Part shown: in pieces, positions 7,361 through 16,455 of the stretch | How positions within the stretch are numbered: position 1 is the first letter of the stretch | Layout: the number at the start of each line of letters is the position of its first letter | Assembly (NCBI GenBank): GCA_946481105.1 | Contig: CAMLMM010000011.1 | Span: 1 to 34,123 of the forward strand | Source of the DNA: an uncultured Alphaproteobacteria bacterium | Lineage (GTDB): Bacteria; Pseudomonadota; Alphaproteobacteria; Micavibrionales; Micavibrionaceae | Direction of reading: 5' to 3' | Length of the DNA stretch: 34,123 bases | Made by a program: the position numbers and the translations under genes | The notes under the pieces: model-generated | Told to the model about the DNA's origin: nothing | The model's input: the letters and a program-made list of their open reading frames with translations, nothing else | The model's database searches: none

Positions 7361-8425
7361 ATGGATTTTGCAAAATGCCTGCTTTGGGGCTTATGCGCGT
7401 TTGTTGTGACATCACCGACCGGGGCCCAGGCTGGGTTCAATTTCGGCGCGAAGGATGAAGCCAATACCGTATCGATTATAGCTCCATCCTCTGGCACGAC
7501 CACACCCGCACATAAAGTTGCCGCCCCGGTTGATTCATCCGCCCCGGCACTTGAGATTTTCAATGAACGTTATGTTCCCGACAATGTTAAAAAGAAATAT
7601 AATCTGCAGGATGCATGGTATGGCAATACACAGGCACCAGCGTCCCAATTGAGAGTCGAAGATGCGGCGCCTGCCGTTGAGCCAGCGGCGGCATCAGCAC
7701 CCCCAATAAATCTGACGATTATTTCATCGCAGCCAAAAAACTACGTGCAGTCCTGGCGGGCCCGTAAGGGGGAGAATATCCGTGATATTCTGCGCCGCTG
7801 GGCGGACCGTGAACAGACGGAATTAATGTGGGCATCATCGGATGTTCCGGTGCTTGATAAGGACTTCTCTTATTTCGGTAGATTCCAGGACGCCGTTAAT
7901 CAACTGGTCGGGAAGGCGTCTGGCGGGAAATTGCATCTGCAATACCGCTCCGAAGGCATGGACCCGGTTATGATGGCGCCTGCGTCGACAGTGATGACGA
8001 ATGCGCCGGCCCCGATGATGGCTCCGGTCGAACCGGACCCTATGGTTTCGACGTTGCCTGTCCCGGTAACTGCAACACCGCCTCAGCCGTCATCTCGAGA
8101 GCCACTTAACCTGACAAATGTTTTTCAGCCAGGGGCTTCCGATAGAAATTCCGCGCCTGAAACGCGCTGGCTGGGCCTGTCCGGCGCACCTCTGGGCGAG
8201 GTGCTGCGTGTCTGGGGTGAAGATGCAAATGTTAAAGTTATCTGGCAGGCGGAACGTAATTACGCGCTGAAATCATCGGTCAGCAAAGTTGGTACCTTTG
8301 AAGAGGCGGTGTATGAAGCCTTAAGCCAGTATGATGCTATGCCGGTTCGTCCGGTAGGTGAAATTTACCACGATCCGGCAACAGGCCAGAAAGTTCTGGT
8401 TGTGCGCACGGACGCCGGAACCTAA
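7361..8425 (+). CDS. Exported protein with two TcpQ-like modules
   Basis: 354 residues. A signal peptide is visible (MDFAKCLLWGLCAF… ending GAQA), so it is periplasmic or outer-membrane associated. Two related modules follow Pro/Ala-rich linkers. Module 1, about residues 125-205, runs from SWRARKGENIRDILRRWAD to FGRFQDAVNQL. Module 2, about 265-354, runs from WLGLSGAPLGEVLRVWGED to VGTFEEAVYEALSQ. The pattern (tryptophan, a short leucine-rich helix, W, then a G-x-F-x-x-A-V helix) is that of the TcpQ/PilL C-terminal domain found in type IVb pilus and related secretion machines; this assignment is by eye. It is followed after 26 nt by the exported coiled-coil gene and is probably co-transcribed with it. 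No pilin, secretin or ATPase gene is nearby. The Shine-Dalgarno AAGGGGA precedes the ATG. Confidence 0.7.
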   Translation: MDFAKCLLWGLCAFVVTSPTGAQAGFNFGAKDEANTVSIIAPSSGTTTPAHKVAAPVDSSAPALEIFNERYVPDNVKKKYNLQDAWYGNTQAPASQLRVEDAAPAVEPAAASAPPINLTIISSQPKNYVQSWRARKGENIRDILRRWADREQTELMWASSDVPVLDKDFSYFGRFQDAVNQLVGKASGGKLHLQYRSEGMDPVMMAPASTVMTNAPAPMMAPVEPDPMVSTLPVPVTATPPQPSSREPLNLTNVFQPGASDRNSAPETRWLGLSGAPLGEVLRVWGEDANVKVIWQAERNYALKSSVSKVGTFEEAVYEALSQYDAMPVRPVGEIYHDPATGQKVLVVRTDAGT

Positions 8426-8451
8426 GAACACAAAGATAAACAGGAGCTGCT

Positions 8452-11271
8452 ATGAACACGTCACGCCAACATAAAATATTTATCGCCAGTCTGCTGGCCT
8501 GTTCTGTTTTTGGCAGCATGAGTCTGGCCCGTGCAGCGACCGAGGTCCCGGCGACAACCACGTGGCAGATCGGCCGTGTTGCCAGCGTATCGCAAGGTAG
8601 CTATTGCACTATGGCGCAAAAATTCGCTGATAATACTGTTTTGACCTTCGCACAGAACGGGCGCGAAGAATATTCGCTGGCTATTGAAATGCCGAAACAA
8701 GAATTTGAAGCTGGTAAAGAGCAATCTGTTACCCTTCGTGCCCAGGGTGGCGCAGCTCAAACATACAAGGCAAAAAATGAATCGGCTCAAGCCGTTGTCG
8801 TTGGTATAGGCAAGGATGCTTTGCTGATTGGCCAACTTAATAAAACCGAGCGTATGAATGTGGATATTGCCGGGTCAAAAGCAACCTATGTGTTTGGCAA
8901 TTATGGTCAGGGCAGGGCGGATATGGCGAAATGCCTGGAAGCGTTGCGTACAAACGCTGCGCCTGCTGCCGATATGGCAAAATCAGAGCGCACCGGAATT
9001 TCTTCGCCTGATGCACAGGTGGCGCGTCAAATTGCGCATATTGAAGCATCGTCCGGTGTCCCGGAGCCATCGGCAGAAGGTCTGCTTGCGGCGAAACCAT
9101 CGCCTATGTCCGGGGCGGAATCTCTTGGTTCGAGTGAAGCTGTGCCAGTGAAAACAGTTACTCAAGAAAAAGTTTCCACTTTGGCAGAAGCGCCGGTAAA
9201 GGCTCCTGCTGCCGAAGACAGTAAAAATAATGAAAGAGAATTGGCACTGCAATCATTACAGGATGAAAATGCACGCCTTAAACGCAGCCTGAATGAGGCA
9301 CGCAAATCATACGAAGACCAGCAGGCAGCACTGAGTGGCCCTGCTATTAATGAAATAAAAGCCAAGCTTGACTCGGCAATAGCTGAAAACAAGGAATTGC
9401 AGGACAAAATCAGTAACCTGGAAAAATCAGCCGATGCCAGCAAAAATGTACAGGCAAAAGATGAAAATGTTCTGGCAGCTGAAATCCAGCGTGCACGCCA
9501 GGATATTCAAACCCTAAAAGCCGAGAATGAGACATTGCGCAATCAGGCCAAGGTGGCGTCGGATTTGGCGGGCAAATCTAAGGAAGGCGCGGCTACGCAG
9601 GATGACAAGCTGGCTTCTTTGACACAGGAAAACCAATCCTTGAAGCAGCAGATTGAGTCGTTGAAGCAGGCACCAAAAGCCAATGAAGGTGAAGTTCAGA
9701 AACAGATAGGCGCGCTTCAGAAAAAGCTGTTTGAATTGCAGGATGAGAATGCAAATCTGCAGAAGCAGGTAGCCTCACGCGCCGAACCTGCCGCAAATGC
9801 GGAGGGTGAGGATAAGCTGCGTGAAGAGCTTCGCGAGTTGAGATCACAGGTGGCTACGCTGCAAACCGAAAAAGGGACTCTGCAAGCATCGTTAGAAAAG
9901 ATGCAAAAAGATGGAGAAACATCGCAGTTAAAGGTCGCGGGGGGTAACTGGGATCTGGAGCAGGCAACGCGCCGTTACCAGGAAAGCCAGCGTGAAATCC
10001 GCCGTCTTGGCGCGATGCTGGAAGCCAATAACCTGAAATGCCAGCAGGAGAAAAAAGATATTGAATATATGCTTTTCGACCCTGAGATCGCCAAAGGTGC
10101 CCAGATTTCCATGCTGAATAATCTGGAAGATCAGCTTGCCGAAAAGGACAAAGTGATTCAGGATCTTCAGGCCGGGGCCACTGCGGCATCACCTGAACAA
10201 GAGCAGCAGCTAGCCAGCCTGCAGCAGCAGGTCGCATCATTGCAAGGGCAACTGAAAGCAAAAGCTGATGAAAATGGGGCTGAATTTGCGCGTAAGGAAT
10301 CTGTTATTGCTGAATTGCAGTCAAAGCTGACCGCAGTACAGAAAAATCAGCAGGCAAGTGTTTCGCAACAGGCTGCGCTGACCGGTTTAAATGATCAACT
10401 CAGTAAATCAGGGCAGAAAATTGCTTCCCTGGAGGCTGAGTTGGCGGAAACTAAAGCAAGGGCTGACGCGGCATCCAAGCAAATGGAAATCGCAGCCCAG
10501 AATGCGGCAGCAATAAAAGAAGCGAAAATGGCCCAGGATGCGCAGCTGGCTCAGGCAACCAAGCTGGCCACGGAAGCGCAGACGGCACAATCGCAAACGG
10601 CAGAAGCCTTAAAGGCGGCTCAGGCGCAGGCGGCTGAAGCTTTGAAAGTAGCGCAGGATATTCGGAATAAGGCCGCTGCCGAAGCCAAGGAAGCGCAGCT
10701 ATTGCAGCAGGCGCAGGCGGCCCGTCTGGCGCAACTGGCGACGTCTGCCGGAACCGAGGCGGCTAAACCTGTGCCTGTCAGCACTGGGTATCAGAGTATA
10801 GCCTATGCCACCCCACCTGCAGCTAAACCGGCATCCAGATTTTTATCACTGAATGATATGGATGGCGTTCTTAAATCTGCCGGGGTGAGCACTGTAGGCG
10901 CGGTTCAAAATCTATCGGGAGGCAATTCGGATGCGTACCGTGCGTATAGCTGGAAAACCAGCAGCCTGTATGGAAGCGTTGAAATGCGAAAAATATCCGG
11001 TAAATCGGCTGTCGATGATGTCATTGGACAATATCTGGCGCGTGCAAAATCACGCTGCCAGGGTGATTTTGCGGCGGTCCCTTCGACTATTCAGGGAAGC
11101 AGTAAGGGATATGAAATAGCTTGCGTATCGCCCAAGGGTGGGAGCTCCGCTTCCGTGCTGTTCACTTATCGTGATGGCGTGGCTATGACGATTGCCCATG
11201 AAGGCCGGGCGGAAGCTATGGATCTGGCTATTGAAGCGCGTGATAAGGTCGCATCCCAGCTGATTAATTAG
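8452..11271 (+). CDS. Large exported coiled-coil protein of unknown function
   Basis: 939 residues and not recognised as a named family. An N-terminal signal peptide ends near LARA (about residue 28). Residues about 38-175 form a compact beta-rich domain with two cysteines (SYCTMAQKF and MAKCLEALR), reminiscent of IalB-type periplasmic domains, though this is weak. A Pro/Ala/Ser linker follows. Residues about 265-770 are heptad coiled coil rich in Gln, Ala, Lys and Glu (for example LQDENARLKRSLNEA), with an Ala-rich QAAEALKAAQ-like repeat late in the segment. Residues about 795-939 form a C-terminal globular domain with its own Cys pair (SRCQGDFAAV and YEIACVSPKGG). It lies 26 nt after the TcpQ-like gene, suggesting a joint envelope structure. 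The Shine-Dalgarno is CAGGAGCTGCT. Confidence 0.72.
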   Translation: MNTSRQHKIFIASLLACSVFGSMSLARAATEVPATTTWQIGRVASVSQGSYCTMAQKFADNTVLTFAQNGREEYSLAIEMPKQEFEAGKEQSVTLRAQGGAAQTYKAKNESAQAVVVGIGKDALLIGQLNKTERMNVDIAGSKATYVFGNYGQGRADMAKCLEALRTNAAPAADMAKSERTGISSPDAQVARQIAHIEASSGVPEPSAEGLLAAKPSPMSGAESLGSSEAVPVKTVTQEKVSTLAEAPVKAPAAEDSKNNERELALQSLQDENARLKRSLNEARKSYEDQQAALSGPAINEIKAKLDSAIAENKELQDKISNLEKSADASKNVQAKDENVLAAEIQRARQDIQTLKAENETLRNQAKVASDLAGKSKEGAATQDDKLASLTQENQSLKQQIESLKQAPKANEGEVQKQIGALQKKLFELQDENANLQKQVASRAEPAANAEGEDKLREELRELRSQVATLQTEKGTLQASLEKMQKDGETSQLKVAGGNWDLEQATRRYQESQREIRRLGAMLEANNLKCQQEKKDIEYMLFDPEIAKGAQISMLNNLEDQLAEKDKVIQDLQAGATAASPEQEQQLASLQQQVASLQGQLKAKADENGAEFARKESVIAELQSKLTAVQKNQQASVSQQAALTGLNDQLSKSGQKIASLEAELAETKARADAASKQMEIAAQNAAAIKEAKMAQDAQLAQATKLATEAQTAQSQTAEALKAAQAQAAEALKVAQDIRNKAAAEAKEAQLLQQAQAARLAQLATSAGTEAAKPVPVSTGYQSIAYATPPAAKPASRFLSLNDMDGVLKSAGVSTVGAVQNLSGGNSDAYRAYSWKTSSLYGSVEMRKISGKSAVDDVIGQYLARAKSRCQGDFAAVPSTIQGSSKGYEIACVSPKGGSSASVLFTYRDGVAMTIAHEGRAEAMDLAIEARDKVASQLIN

Positions 11272-11410
11272 CGGTTTTGCCAGTTTTGTCGGAATTTTAT
11301 GTGTCAAAGCTGAAAATCAGGTTTCTGGTAACAACCTGCTAACTTTTCTTTGGCATTCTGGTGGGGCAGTTTCTCGATTCTGCGAACTATCTGATTTATA
11401 AGGCCTTTTA

Positions 11411-13111
11411 ATGTCCAACAGTCAAATCTGGTTGCAACATCTGGCGGCCTCGCTTACAGCGAGTCGGCAAGCGGCTTACCTGTATCAGGTAGAAACAGAT
11501 AAATATGAATTTATCGGCGATGCAGCGGGGGTTCTTGGGACTCCTGAGGGCGCACCGCCTGCAGATAAAAAATCTTTTGCCGAAATGATTGTCCCTGAGG
11601 ATGTAGTAACGCGCCAGATTCAGGTGGCCGAAGCGTTGAGCAAATGCCAGGAAGGTGAAAAATCATTTACGCTTCGTTATCATATTAAACGTCCGGATGG
11701 AGCGATTATTCCGCTTGTTGAGACGGGTATCGCCCGAACCGATGCTGCTGCAGGTAAAACCACAATCCAGAGTTTGTTGGCTATTGATGTTGCAGCTATT
11801 GAGCGCCATAAAAAGTTATCACGCAAAATGGGTTTCAAGGAAACCGTGGCGAATGTATTTTCCGGCAGCAATGATCGTCAGCGATTGACAAATGCCATTG
11901 ATGAAATCCTTGCTCATACTGAACGGGATAAGAGTTCAGGCTATCTGCTGCTGGTGGGGGTTGACCGTGTATCCCTTGTGAATGAGGTATATGGCGGTCA
12001 ATTTACCGATGAATTGTTGGAAAAAATCGGCAGTATCTTGAGCCAGTTGGTGTCCAACCAAGGTGAGCTTATCCGTATCAGCGGTGATGTTTTTGCCTTG
12101 CTTTTTCCTCAACAGCGGCAGGGGCAAATGGCGGACACGGCCCAAAATGTCCTGAATGTTTTTTATAATCAGCCGATTGAAATCCAGTCCCGCTTTGTTC
12201 ACCAGGTTGTATCAATTGGCGGCATCCGTCTGGCCGACAACCATATGGCCGGAACGTCGGCGCTGACCAAGGCAGAATTATCCTTACAGGACGCAAAATC
12301 ACGTGGGCGGGGCTGTTTTAGTGAATATTCGGAAAAGATGGGCGAGGAAGTAAACAGCTTCCGGAATGTCCTTTCTGTAGGGGACAATTTCCTGAAGAGT
12401 TTCCGTGACGGGCGCGTCAAGATTGCGTTTCAGGGCGTCAGAAATTCCCGGACAAACGACGTATCGTTCTATGAGTGCCTTATCCGCATGATAGATGAGA
12501 ACGGCGAAGTTCATTCGGCCGGACGTTTTATCGAGGCGGTTGAAAAAATGGGGTTAACCCGCCTGGTGGATACATTTGCCACCCAGGAAGCTATCAAGGA
12601 ATTAAAAGAGTTTCCACGCATCTCATTATCGGTGAACGTATCGAACCATACTTTACTCGATCCGGACTGGCTGAAAGCCGTTAACCGCGAACTGACGGAC
12701 TATCCGGATGTTGCGTGCCGCCTGATTGTTGAGATAACCGAAAGCGTTGCCATGTCGGACATCAACCAAACCTTGCGTGTTGTGCGCGTTTTACAAGGAT
12801 TGGGATGTCGTGTGGCGCTGGACGATTTCGGGGCCGGACAGACGGCGTTCTCACAACTGAAAGATCTTTCGCTTGATATTGTAAAAATAGACAAATCTTT
12901 TGTCCGCGAAATGGGCCGCGAAGAAAATAAACTCTTTATCCGCACGTTGCATTCTCTGGCCTCAGCCATGAATCTCGAGACAGTAGGCGAAGGGGCGGAA
13001 ACTCTTATTGAGCGCGATGTTCTGGCGCGTGATGGTATCGACCATATTCAGGGATTTGTTCATGGTCTGCCAAGCCTTGACCGTCTCTGGCTAAATGAAA
13101 GCAAGGAATAA
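11411..13111 (+). CDS. PAS-GGDEF-EAL cyclic-di-GMP signalling protein (degenerate GGDEF)
   Basis: 566 residues, cytoplasmic, with no membrane segment. A PAS-like domain (about 15-130, FTLRYHIKRPDGAIIPL) is followed by a GGDEF domain whose active-site loop reads SGDVF (residues 224-228) instead of GGDEF, so cyclase activity is unlikely. The EAL domain begins with ECL (E355) in place of EAL but keeps the metal and substrate residues I can check: SVNVSN, EITES, the DDFGAG aspartates, KIDKSF, VGEGAE and IQGF. It is thus probably a c-di-GMP phosphodiesterase, perhaps with the GGDEF as a GTP-sensing domain. It is 139 nt after the coiled-coil gene and may control it, but a separate promoter cannot be excluded. 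A terminator follows immediately. Confidence 0.88.
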   Translation: MSNSQIWLQHLAASLTASRQAAYLYQVETDKYEFIGDAAGVLGTPEGAPPADKKSFAEMIVPEDVVTRQIQVAEALSKCQEGEKSFTLRYHIKRPDGAIIPLVETGIARTDAAAGKTTIQSLLAIDVAAIERHKKLSRKMGFKETVANVFSGSNDRQRLTNAIDEILAHTERDKSSGYLLLVGVDRVSLVNEVYGGQFTDELLEKIGSILSQLVSNQGELIRISGDVFALLFPQQRQGQMADTAQNVLNVFYNQPIEIQSRFVHQVVSIGGIRLADNHMAGTSALTKAELSLQDAKSRGRGCFSEYSEKMGEEVNSFRNVLSVGDNFLKSFRDGRVKIAFQGVRNSRTNDVSFYECLIRMIDENGEVHSAGRFIEAVEKMGLTRLVDTFATQEAIKELKEFPRISLSVNVSNHTLLDPDWLKAVNRELTDYPDVACRLIVEITESVAMSDINQTLRVVRVLQGLGCRVALDDFGAGQTAFSQLKDLSLDIVKIDKSFVREMGREENKLFIRTLHSLASAMNLETVGEGAETLIERDVLARDGIDHIQGFVHGLPSLDRLWLNESKE

Positions 13112-13113
13112 AA

Positions 13114-13139
13114 AAAACCCGGCCTTAAAGCCGGGTTTT
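13114..13139. terminator. Bidirectional rho-independent terminator
   Basis: Perfect 10-bp stem AAAACCCGGC / GCCGGGTTTT with a 6-nt loop between the convergent EAL gene and phaR. A-runs and T-runs on both sides suit both strands. Confidence 0.9.
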
Positions 13140-13156
13140 AATTCTGCAGGCAAAAA

Positions 13157-13654
13157 CTATTCTTTGTCGTTACCGGGGCGTGTGTTTTTTGTGGCAAAAT
13201 TGCCAAATGCTTTCATCGCATTTTCAAACATGGCCATGTTTTGCTTGGTCATTTCTTCAAATGTATTGACCGGGAATATACCGCCGAAAGACTTGTTCAG
13301 CTGTTCGCGGAACTGATCCTGTTTCTTGGTAAATTCATCGAAAGCTTGTTCCAGATAATTCGGAACCAGCTTGCCCATATTATCGCCATAGAAACCAATC
13401 AACTGTTTCATGAAATTGGTCGGCAACAGGTTCTGGCCATCTTTGCCTTCCTGTTCGACAATAATCTGCGTCATTACCGAACGGGTGAGGTCTTCACCGG
13501 ATTTGGCGTCAACGACGACAAAGTCATAACCCTCTTTGACCATCTGGCATAAATCTTCGAGGGTCACATAGCTGCTGCGGCCCGTGTCGTAAAGACGACG
13601 ATTGGCGTATTTCTTAATTACGGTTGGCTTATCGCCACCTTTTTTGGAGACCAT
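13157..13654 (-). CDS. phaR: Polyhydroxyalkanoate synthesis regulator PhaR
   Basis: 165 residues. The N-terminal PHB-accumulation DNA-binding domain is clear (IKKYANRRLYDTGRSSYV, then DLCQMVKEG and DAKSGEDLTRSV), followed by the second domain (LLPTNFMKQLIGFYGDNMG and LEQAFDEFTKKQDQF) and a charged tail. PhaR binds PHA granules and represses phasin and its own gene when polymer is absent. It is divergent from a PhaC-like gene, with 124 nt between starts, as expected for a local PHA control unit. It shares a bidirectional terminator with the upstream EAL gene. Confidence 0.95.
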   Translation of the reverse strand: MVSKKGGDKPTVIKKYANRRLYDTGRSSYVTLEDLCQMVKEGYDFVVVDAKSGEDLTRSVMTQIIVEQEGKDGQNLLPTNFMKQLIGFYGDNMGKLVPNYLEQAFDEFTKKQDQFREQLNKSFGGIFPVNTFEEMTKQNMAMFENAMKAFGNFATKNTRPGNDKE

Positions 13655-13738
13655 GCTTCACCTGCACTGTAAATTGTTACTTGATCCACTTGGAATAAAA
13701 GCACAAATTGGGGGCCGGTACAATTGCCTTGCGTTCAT

Positions 13739-13768
13739 TTGCGCACAGATCGTTGCGTATGTCATAAT
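13739..13768 (+). promoter_or_regulatory. Candidate promoter of the PhaC-like gene
   Basis: TTGCGC (13739-13744), an 18-nt spacer and CATAAT (13763-13768), 10 nt before the chosen ATG. The phaR-phaC gap contains several TGC/GCA triplets (for example TTGCGCA), the kind of element PhaR proteins bind. The operator itself is inferred. Confidence 0.4.
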
Positions 13769-13778
13769 TTGGAATATT

Positions 13779-14987
13779 ATGTCCGATAAGATTTTACATG
13801 TTGCGCCCACCCACCGCCAGCGCCCCCTGATGATGCAATTGGCCCTGGCCTCCGGGGCGATAGCCCAGCCGGCTTTGAGCAGCTCCAAGCGGGTGGGAAA
13901 TGATTTCTGGGTAAAAGAGGGCGGCAAGCAGGCGCGCGCCAGTATGGAAAAAGTCGTCGAGGGATTGCGCAAATATCAGCTGCATCCCTATGAACGCCCG
14001 CTTCAGATGCGCAGTATTGTCTGGTCTGATGGGGAGGCAAGGTTGTGCTGGTTCGCGCCGAAGCTTAAAGCGAGGCAAAGGAAACCGAAAGCAAGCATCC
14101 TTTTGATTCCCTCGATGATCAACGGTCCTGAGATTTTTGACATGCTGCCTGAAGAACGGTCGCTTATCAGTTGGCTGACGGATCAGGGTATTGAGGTATT
14201 TTTGCTGGAGTGGGGTAATTTAAGGAATGATCCGGAGCTCGCCAGTTTTGATTTGGCATTAGGAGAAAAATTAACGCGCGCGCTTGATTGGCTGAGAACT
14301 GAGCAACCGGATATCAACTTATTCGGCCTGGGTTATTGCATGGGTGGTTTATTTCTGGCTGCTGCAGAAATATTACGTCCACATGTATTTGATGGATTAA
14401 TATTTGTTGCAACCCCCTGGGATTTCAAAGCTGGCGCTAAAGGTAATTTTGCGCAGGCGTTATCCAGCTGGGCGGCGGATGGATTGCGGCGTGTGGTGCA
14501 TCTTGATTATATGCCGGCCGAATGGCTGCAGATGATTTTCGCGGGTGTTGACCCCTCGCTTGTGGAGCGTAAATTTTCAGCCTTCGCCGATATGAAAGAG
14601 GGTGGGCTGGAAGAGAAGCTTTTTGTCGGGGTTGAAGACTGGGTGAATGGCGGCTCTGATCTGCCATCCGGAATTGTCCAGCAGGCGGTGCGGGACTGGT
14701 ATTTGGCTAATATGCCCCATAAAGGGACATGGACTGTTGCCAGCCACAAGATTGACCCTAAAAAAATCAGAAAGCCGACTTTGGTTATTGTGCCATCCAA
14801 GGATAAAATCGTGCCGCCGGAATCGGCGCTTCCTTTGGCATACAAAATCCCTGATGCTGACCTGTTAGAGCCGGATTGCGGGCATATCAGCATGATGGTC
14901 AGTTCACGGGCAAAAAGCGACGTATGGGAGCCGATGGCGGGCTGGATATTTGATATTACCACACAGACAGGACAGCAAAAAGAATGA
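13779..14987 (+). CDS. PhaC-like poly(3-hydroxyalkanoate) synthase, short form
   Basis: 402 residues from ATG 13779. The frame stays open upstream, but earlier ATGs overlap the phaR start. The alpha/beta-hydrolase core carries the PHA-synthase lipase-like box GYCMGG with Cys187 as nucleophile, Asp342 (VPSKDKIVPP) and His369 (DCGHISMM). Other PhaC signatures are present: LLIPSMINGPEIFDM, EVFLLEWG and ATPWDFKA. PhaC joins hydroxyacyl-CoA units into storage polyester. The length is nearer class III/IV PhaC (about 360) than class I (about 600), but no phaE or phaR-subunit partner is adjacent, so the class is open and a PHA depolymerase-like relative is possible. It overlaps the next gene by 4 nt and is divergent from phaR. 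Confidence 0.85.
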   Translation: MSDKILHVAPTHRQRPLMMQLALASGAIAQPALSSSKRVGNDFWVKEGGKQARASMEKVVEGLRKYQLHPYERPLQMRSIVWSDGEARLCWFAPKLKARQRKPKASILLIPSMINGPEIFDMLPEERSLISWLTDQGIEVFLLEWGNLRNDPELASFDLALGEKLTRALDWLRTEQPDINLFGLGYCMGGLFLAAAEILRPHVFDGLIFVATPWDFKAGAKGNFAQALSSWAADGLRRVVHLDYMPAEWLQMIFAGVDPSLVERKFSAFADMKEGGLEEKLFVGVEDWVNGGSDLPSGIVQQAVRDWYLANMPHKGTWTVASHKIDPKKIRKPTLVIVPSKDKIVPPESALPLAYKIPDADLLEPDCGHISMMVSSRAKSDVWEPMAGWIFDITTQTGQQKE

Positions 14988-15589
14988 CTGAACGCGGCGA
15001 AAAGTATTTGAAGATTTTTATCTACTTTATTTGCGTATTGATTGCTATTCCGTTTGCCGGGCTGGTTATCATTCTTGCTCTATCCTTTAAAGATATATAC
15101 TTCCATGACTGCGAAAAAGGTCCGCTGCAATCGATCGCCAGCTGTAAATTTGATCAGTCCGCCGATAACTGGATGAGTAACGGGTGGTGGTATTCGGATG
15201 CGACAGGGCAACTTGATGAGGCCAGCTGCAAGATTGCTACCAATGCCGATGATAAATTGCCGATGACAGAAAATTATGGCGATAAGGAACACCTGACGGC
15301 CATTTACAAAGTGCCATGCGACACATTTGGCGTCGGCACAGAGGGGACATGTTATGCCGCGCAGCGTATGGCAACGAATTTCAATTCACGTTTCGTCAAA
15401 GTCCTGATTGTCAAGGATTGCCACAATGCCCGTTATTTTGAAGGCTCTAAATATACCATTATTGATGGTCAACCGGCGCAGCCTGGTGATTGGACTGAAC
15501 CCTACGAGAATATTCCCGATGAAAATACAGGAAAATTGCCGGAAAAGACGGTTTACGGGCAGATTTTACGCCCGGAAACAGGGGCTTGA
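14984..15589 (+). CDS. Membrane-anchored cysteine-rich protein of unknown function
   Basis: 201 residues. One N-terminal transmembrane helix (residues about 9-34, FIYFICVLIAIPFAGLVIIL) anchors a domain outside the cytoplasm. That domain has about six cysteines (HDCEKG, ASCKFD, EASCKIA, KVPCDTF, EGTCYAA, VKDCHN), probably paired in the periplasm. No family recognised. The start overlaps the PhaC-like stop in an ATGA arrangement, so translation is coupled and the two are co-expressed. A weak GC-rich hairpin with wobble pairs spans the stop (15583-15609). Confidence 0.75.
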   Translation: MTERGEKYLKIFIYFICVLIAIPFAGLVIILALSFKDIYFHDCEKGPLQSIASCKFDQSADNWMSNGWWYSDATGQLDEASCKIATNADDKLPMTENYGDKEHLTAIYKVPCDTFGVGTEGTCYAAQRMATNFNSRFVKVLIVKDCHNARYFEGSKYTIIDGQPAQPGDWTEPYENIPDENTGKLPEKTVYGQILRPETGA

Positions 15590-15656
15590 ACCACTGCGCG
15601 GTTCGGGCTAATTTAAGGGACTATTTAACCCACCTTGATTCGTTACAGAGATATCC

Positions 15657-16307
15657 ATGATCAGAGACCGCGACCCGATTGACGTATATAATAATTACCT
15701 TGTCCCAACTGTTATTGAACAGACCAACCGTGGCGAGCGGGCCTTCGATATTTATTCACGTCTGCTGAAAGAGCGTATTATTTTCCTGGTTGGTGGCGTA
15801 AATGATAATGTGTCATCGCTTATCTGCGCGCAGCTGTTGTTCCTTGAGTCGGAGAACCCGACCAAAGACATTTATTTCTACATTAATTCACCGGGTGGCG
15901 TTGTCAGTTCCGGCCTCGCCATGTACGACACCATGCAGTATATCAAGCCACCTGTGGCGACAGTATGTATTGGCCAGGCATGCTCTATGGGGTCATTCCT
16001 GCTGATGGCTGGGGAAAAAGACAAGCGGTTCTGCCTGCCGAACTCCCGCATCATGATTCACCAGCCATCCGGCGGCGCGCAGGGTATGGCATCGGATATT
16101 GAAATTCAGGCCCAGGAAATTATCCGCCTGAAACGCATCCTGACGGAAGCTTATGTGAAGCATACCGGCCAGAAATATAAACTTCTGGAAGAAATGATGG
16201 ATCGTGACCGCTGGCTGTCTGCTGAAGAAGCCAAGGATATCGGCCTTGTCGACCATGTTGTCACATCCCGCGATGATGTGAAGCCGATGGTTGAAGAGAA
16301 AAAGTAA
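15657..16307 (+). CDS. clpP: ATP-dependent Clp protease proteolytic subunit
   Basis: 216 residues. The catalytic triad is visible: Ser110 (GQACSMGSF), His135 (MIHQPSGG) and Asp184 ([11 protein letters not shown]). The [16 protein letters not shown] segment and the alphaproteobacterial N-terminus ([19 protein letters not shown]) confirm the family. ClpP forms the tetradecameric chamber fed by ClpX or ClpA in the cytoplasm. clpX, which normally follows clpP and precedes lon in this lineage, is not here: a terminator and then lon follow. The ATG at 15657 has no good Shine-Dalgarno, only AGAG about 8 nt upstream. Confidence 0.97.
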   Translation: MIRDRDPIDVYNNYLVPTVIEQTNRGERAFDIYSRLLKERIIFLVGGVNDNVSSLICAQLLFLESENPTKDIYFYINSPGGVVSSGLAMYDTMQYIKPPVATVCIGQACSMGSFLLMAGEKDKRFCLPNSRIMIHQPSGGAQGMASDIEIQAQEIIRLKRILTEAYVKHTGQKYKLLEEMMDRDRWLSAEEAKDIGLVDHVVTSRDDVKPMVEEKK

Positions 16308-16333
16308 TCGCTTTGATAAAAATAACTAAAATA

Positions 16334-16371
16334 GGGGCAATGTGCGGGTTATTGGCACTTTGCCTCTTTTT
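16334..16371 (+). terminator. Rho-independent terminator after clpP
   Basis: 12-bp stem GGGGCAATGTGC / GCACTTTGCCTC with one T:T mismatch and one G:T wobble, a 9-nt loop and a T5 tract. It ends clpP as a single-gene transcript. Confidence 0.82.
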
Positions 16372-16455
16372 ATCATCCTGTTTCCTGGCCTGCCCTAAAT
16401 ACAGGCCGGGGCAAGAGCGCAGGGATTGAAGATTACGGAACTGCCTCTTCCTCAC

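Noticed and set aside
13602..13778. Longer N-terminus for the PhaC-like gene
   Set aside because: It would overlap the phaR start and the intergenic control region; the extra residues do not look like PhaC.
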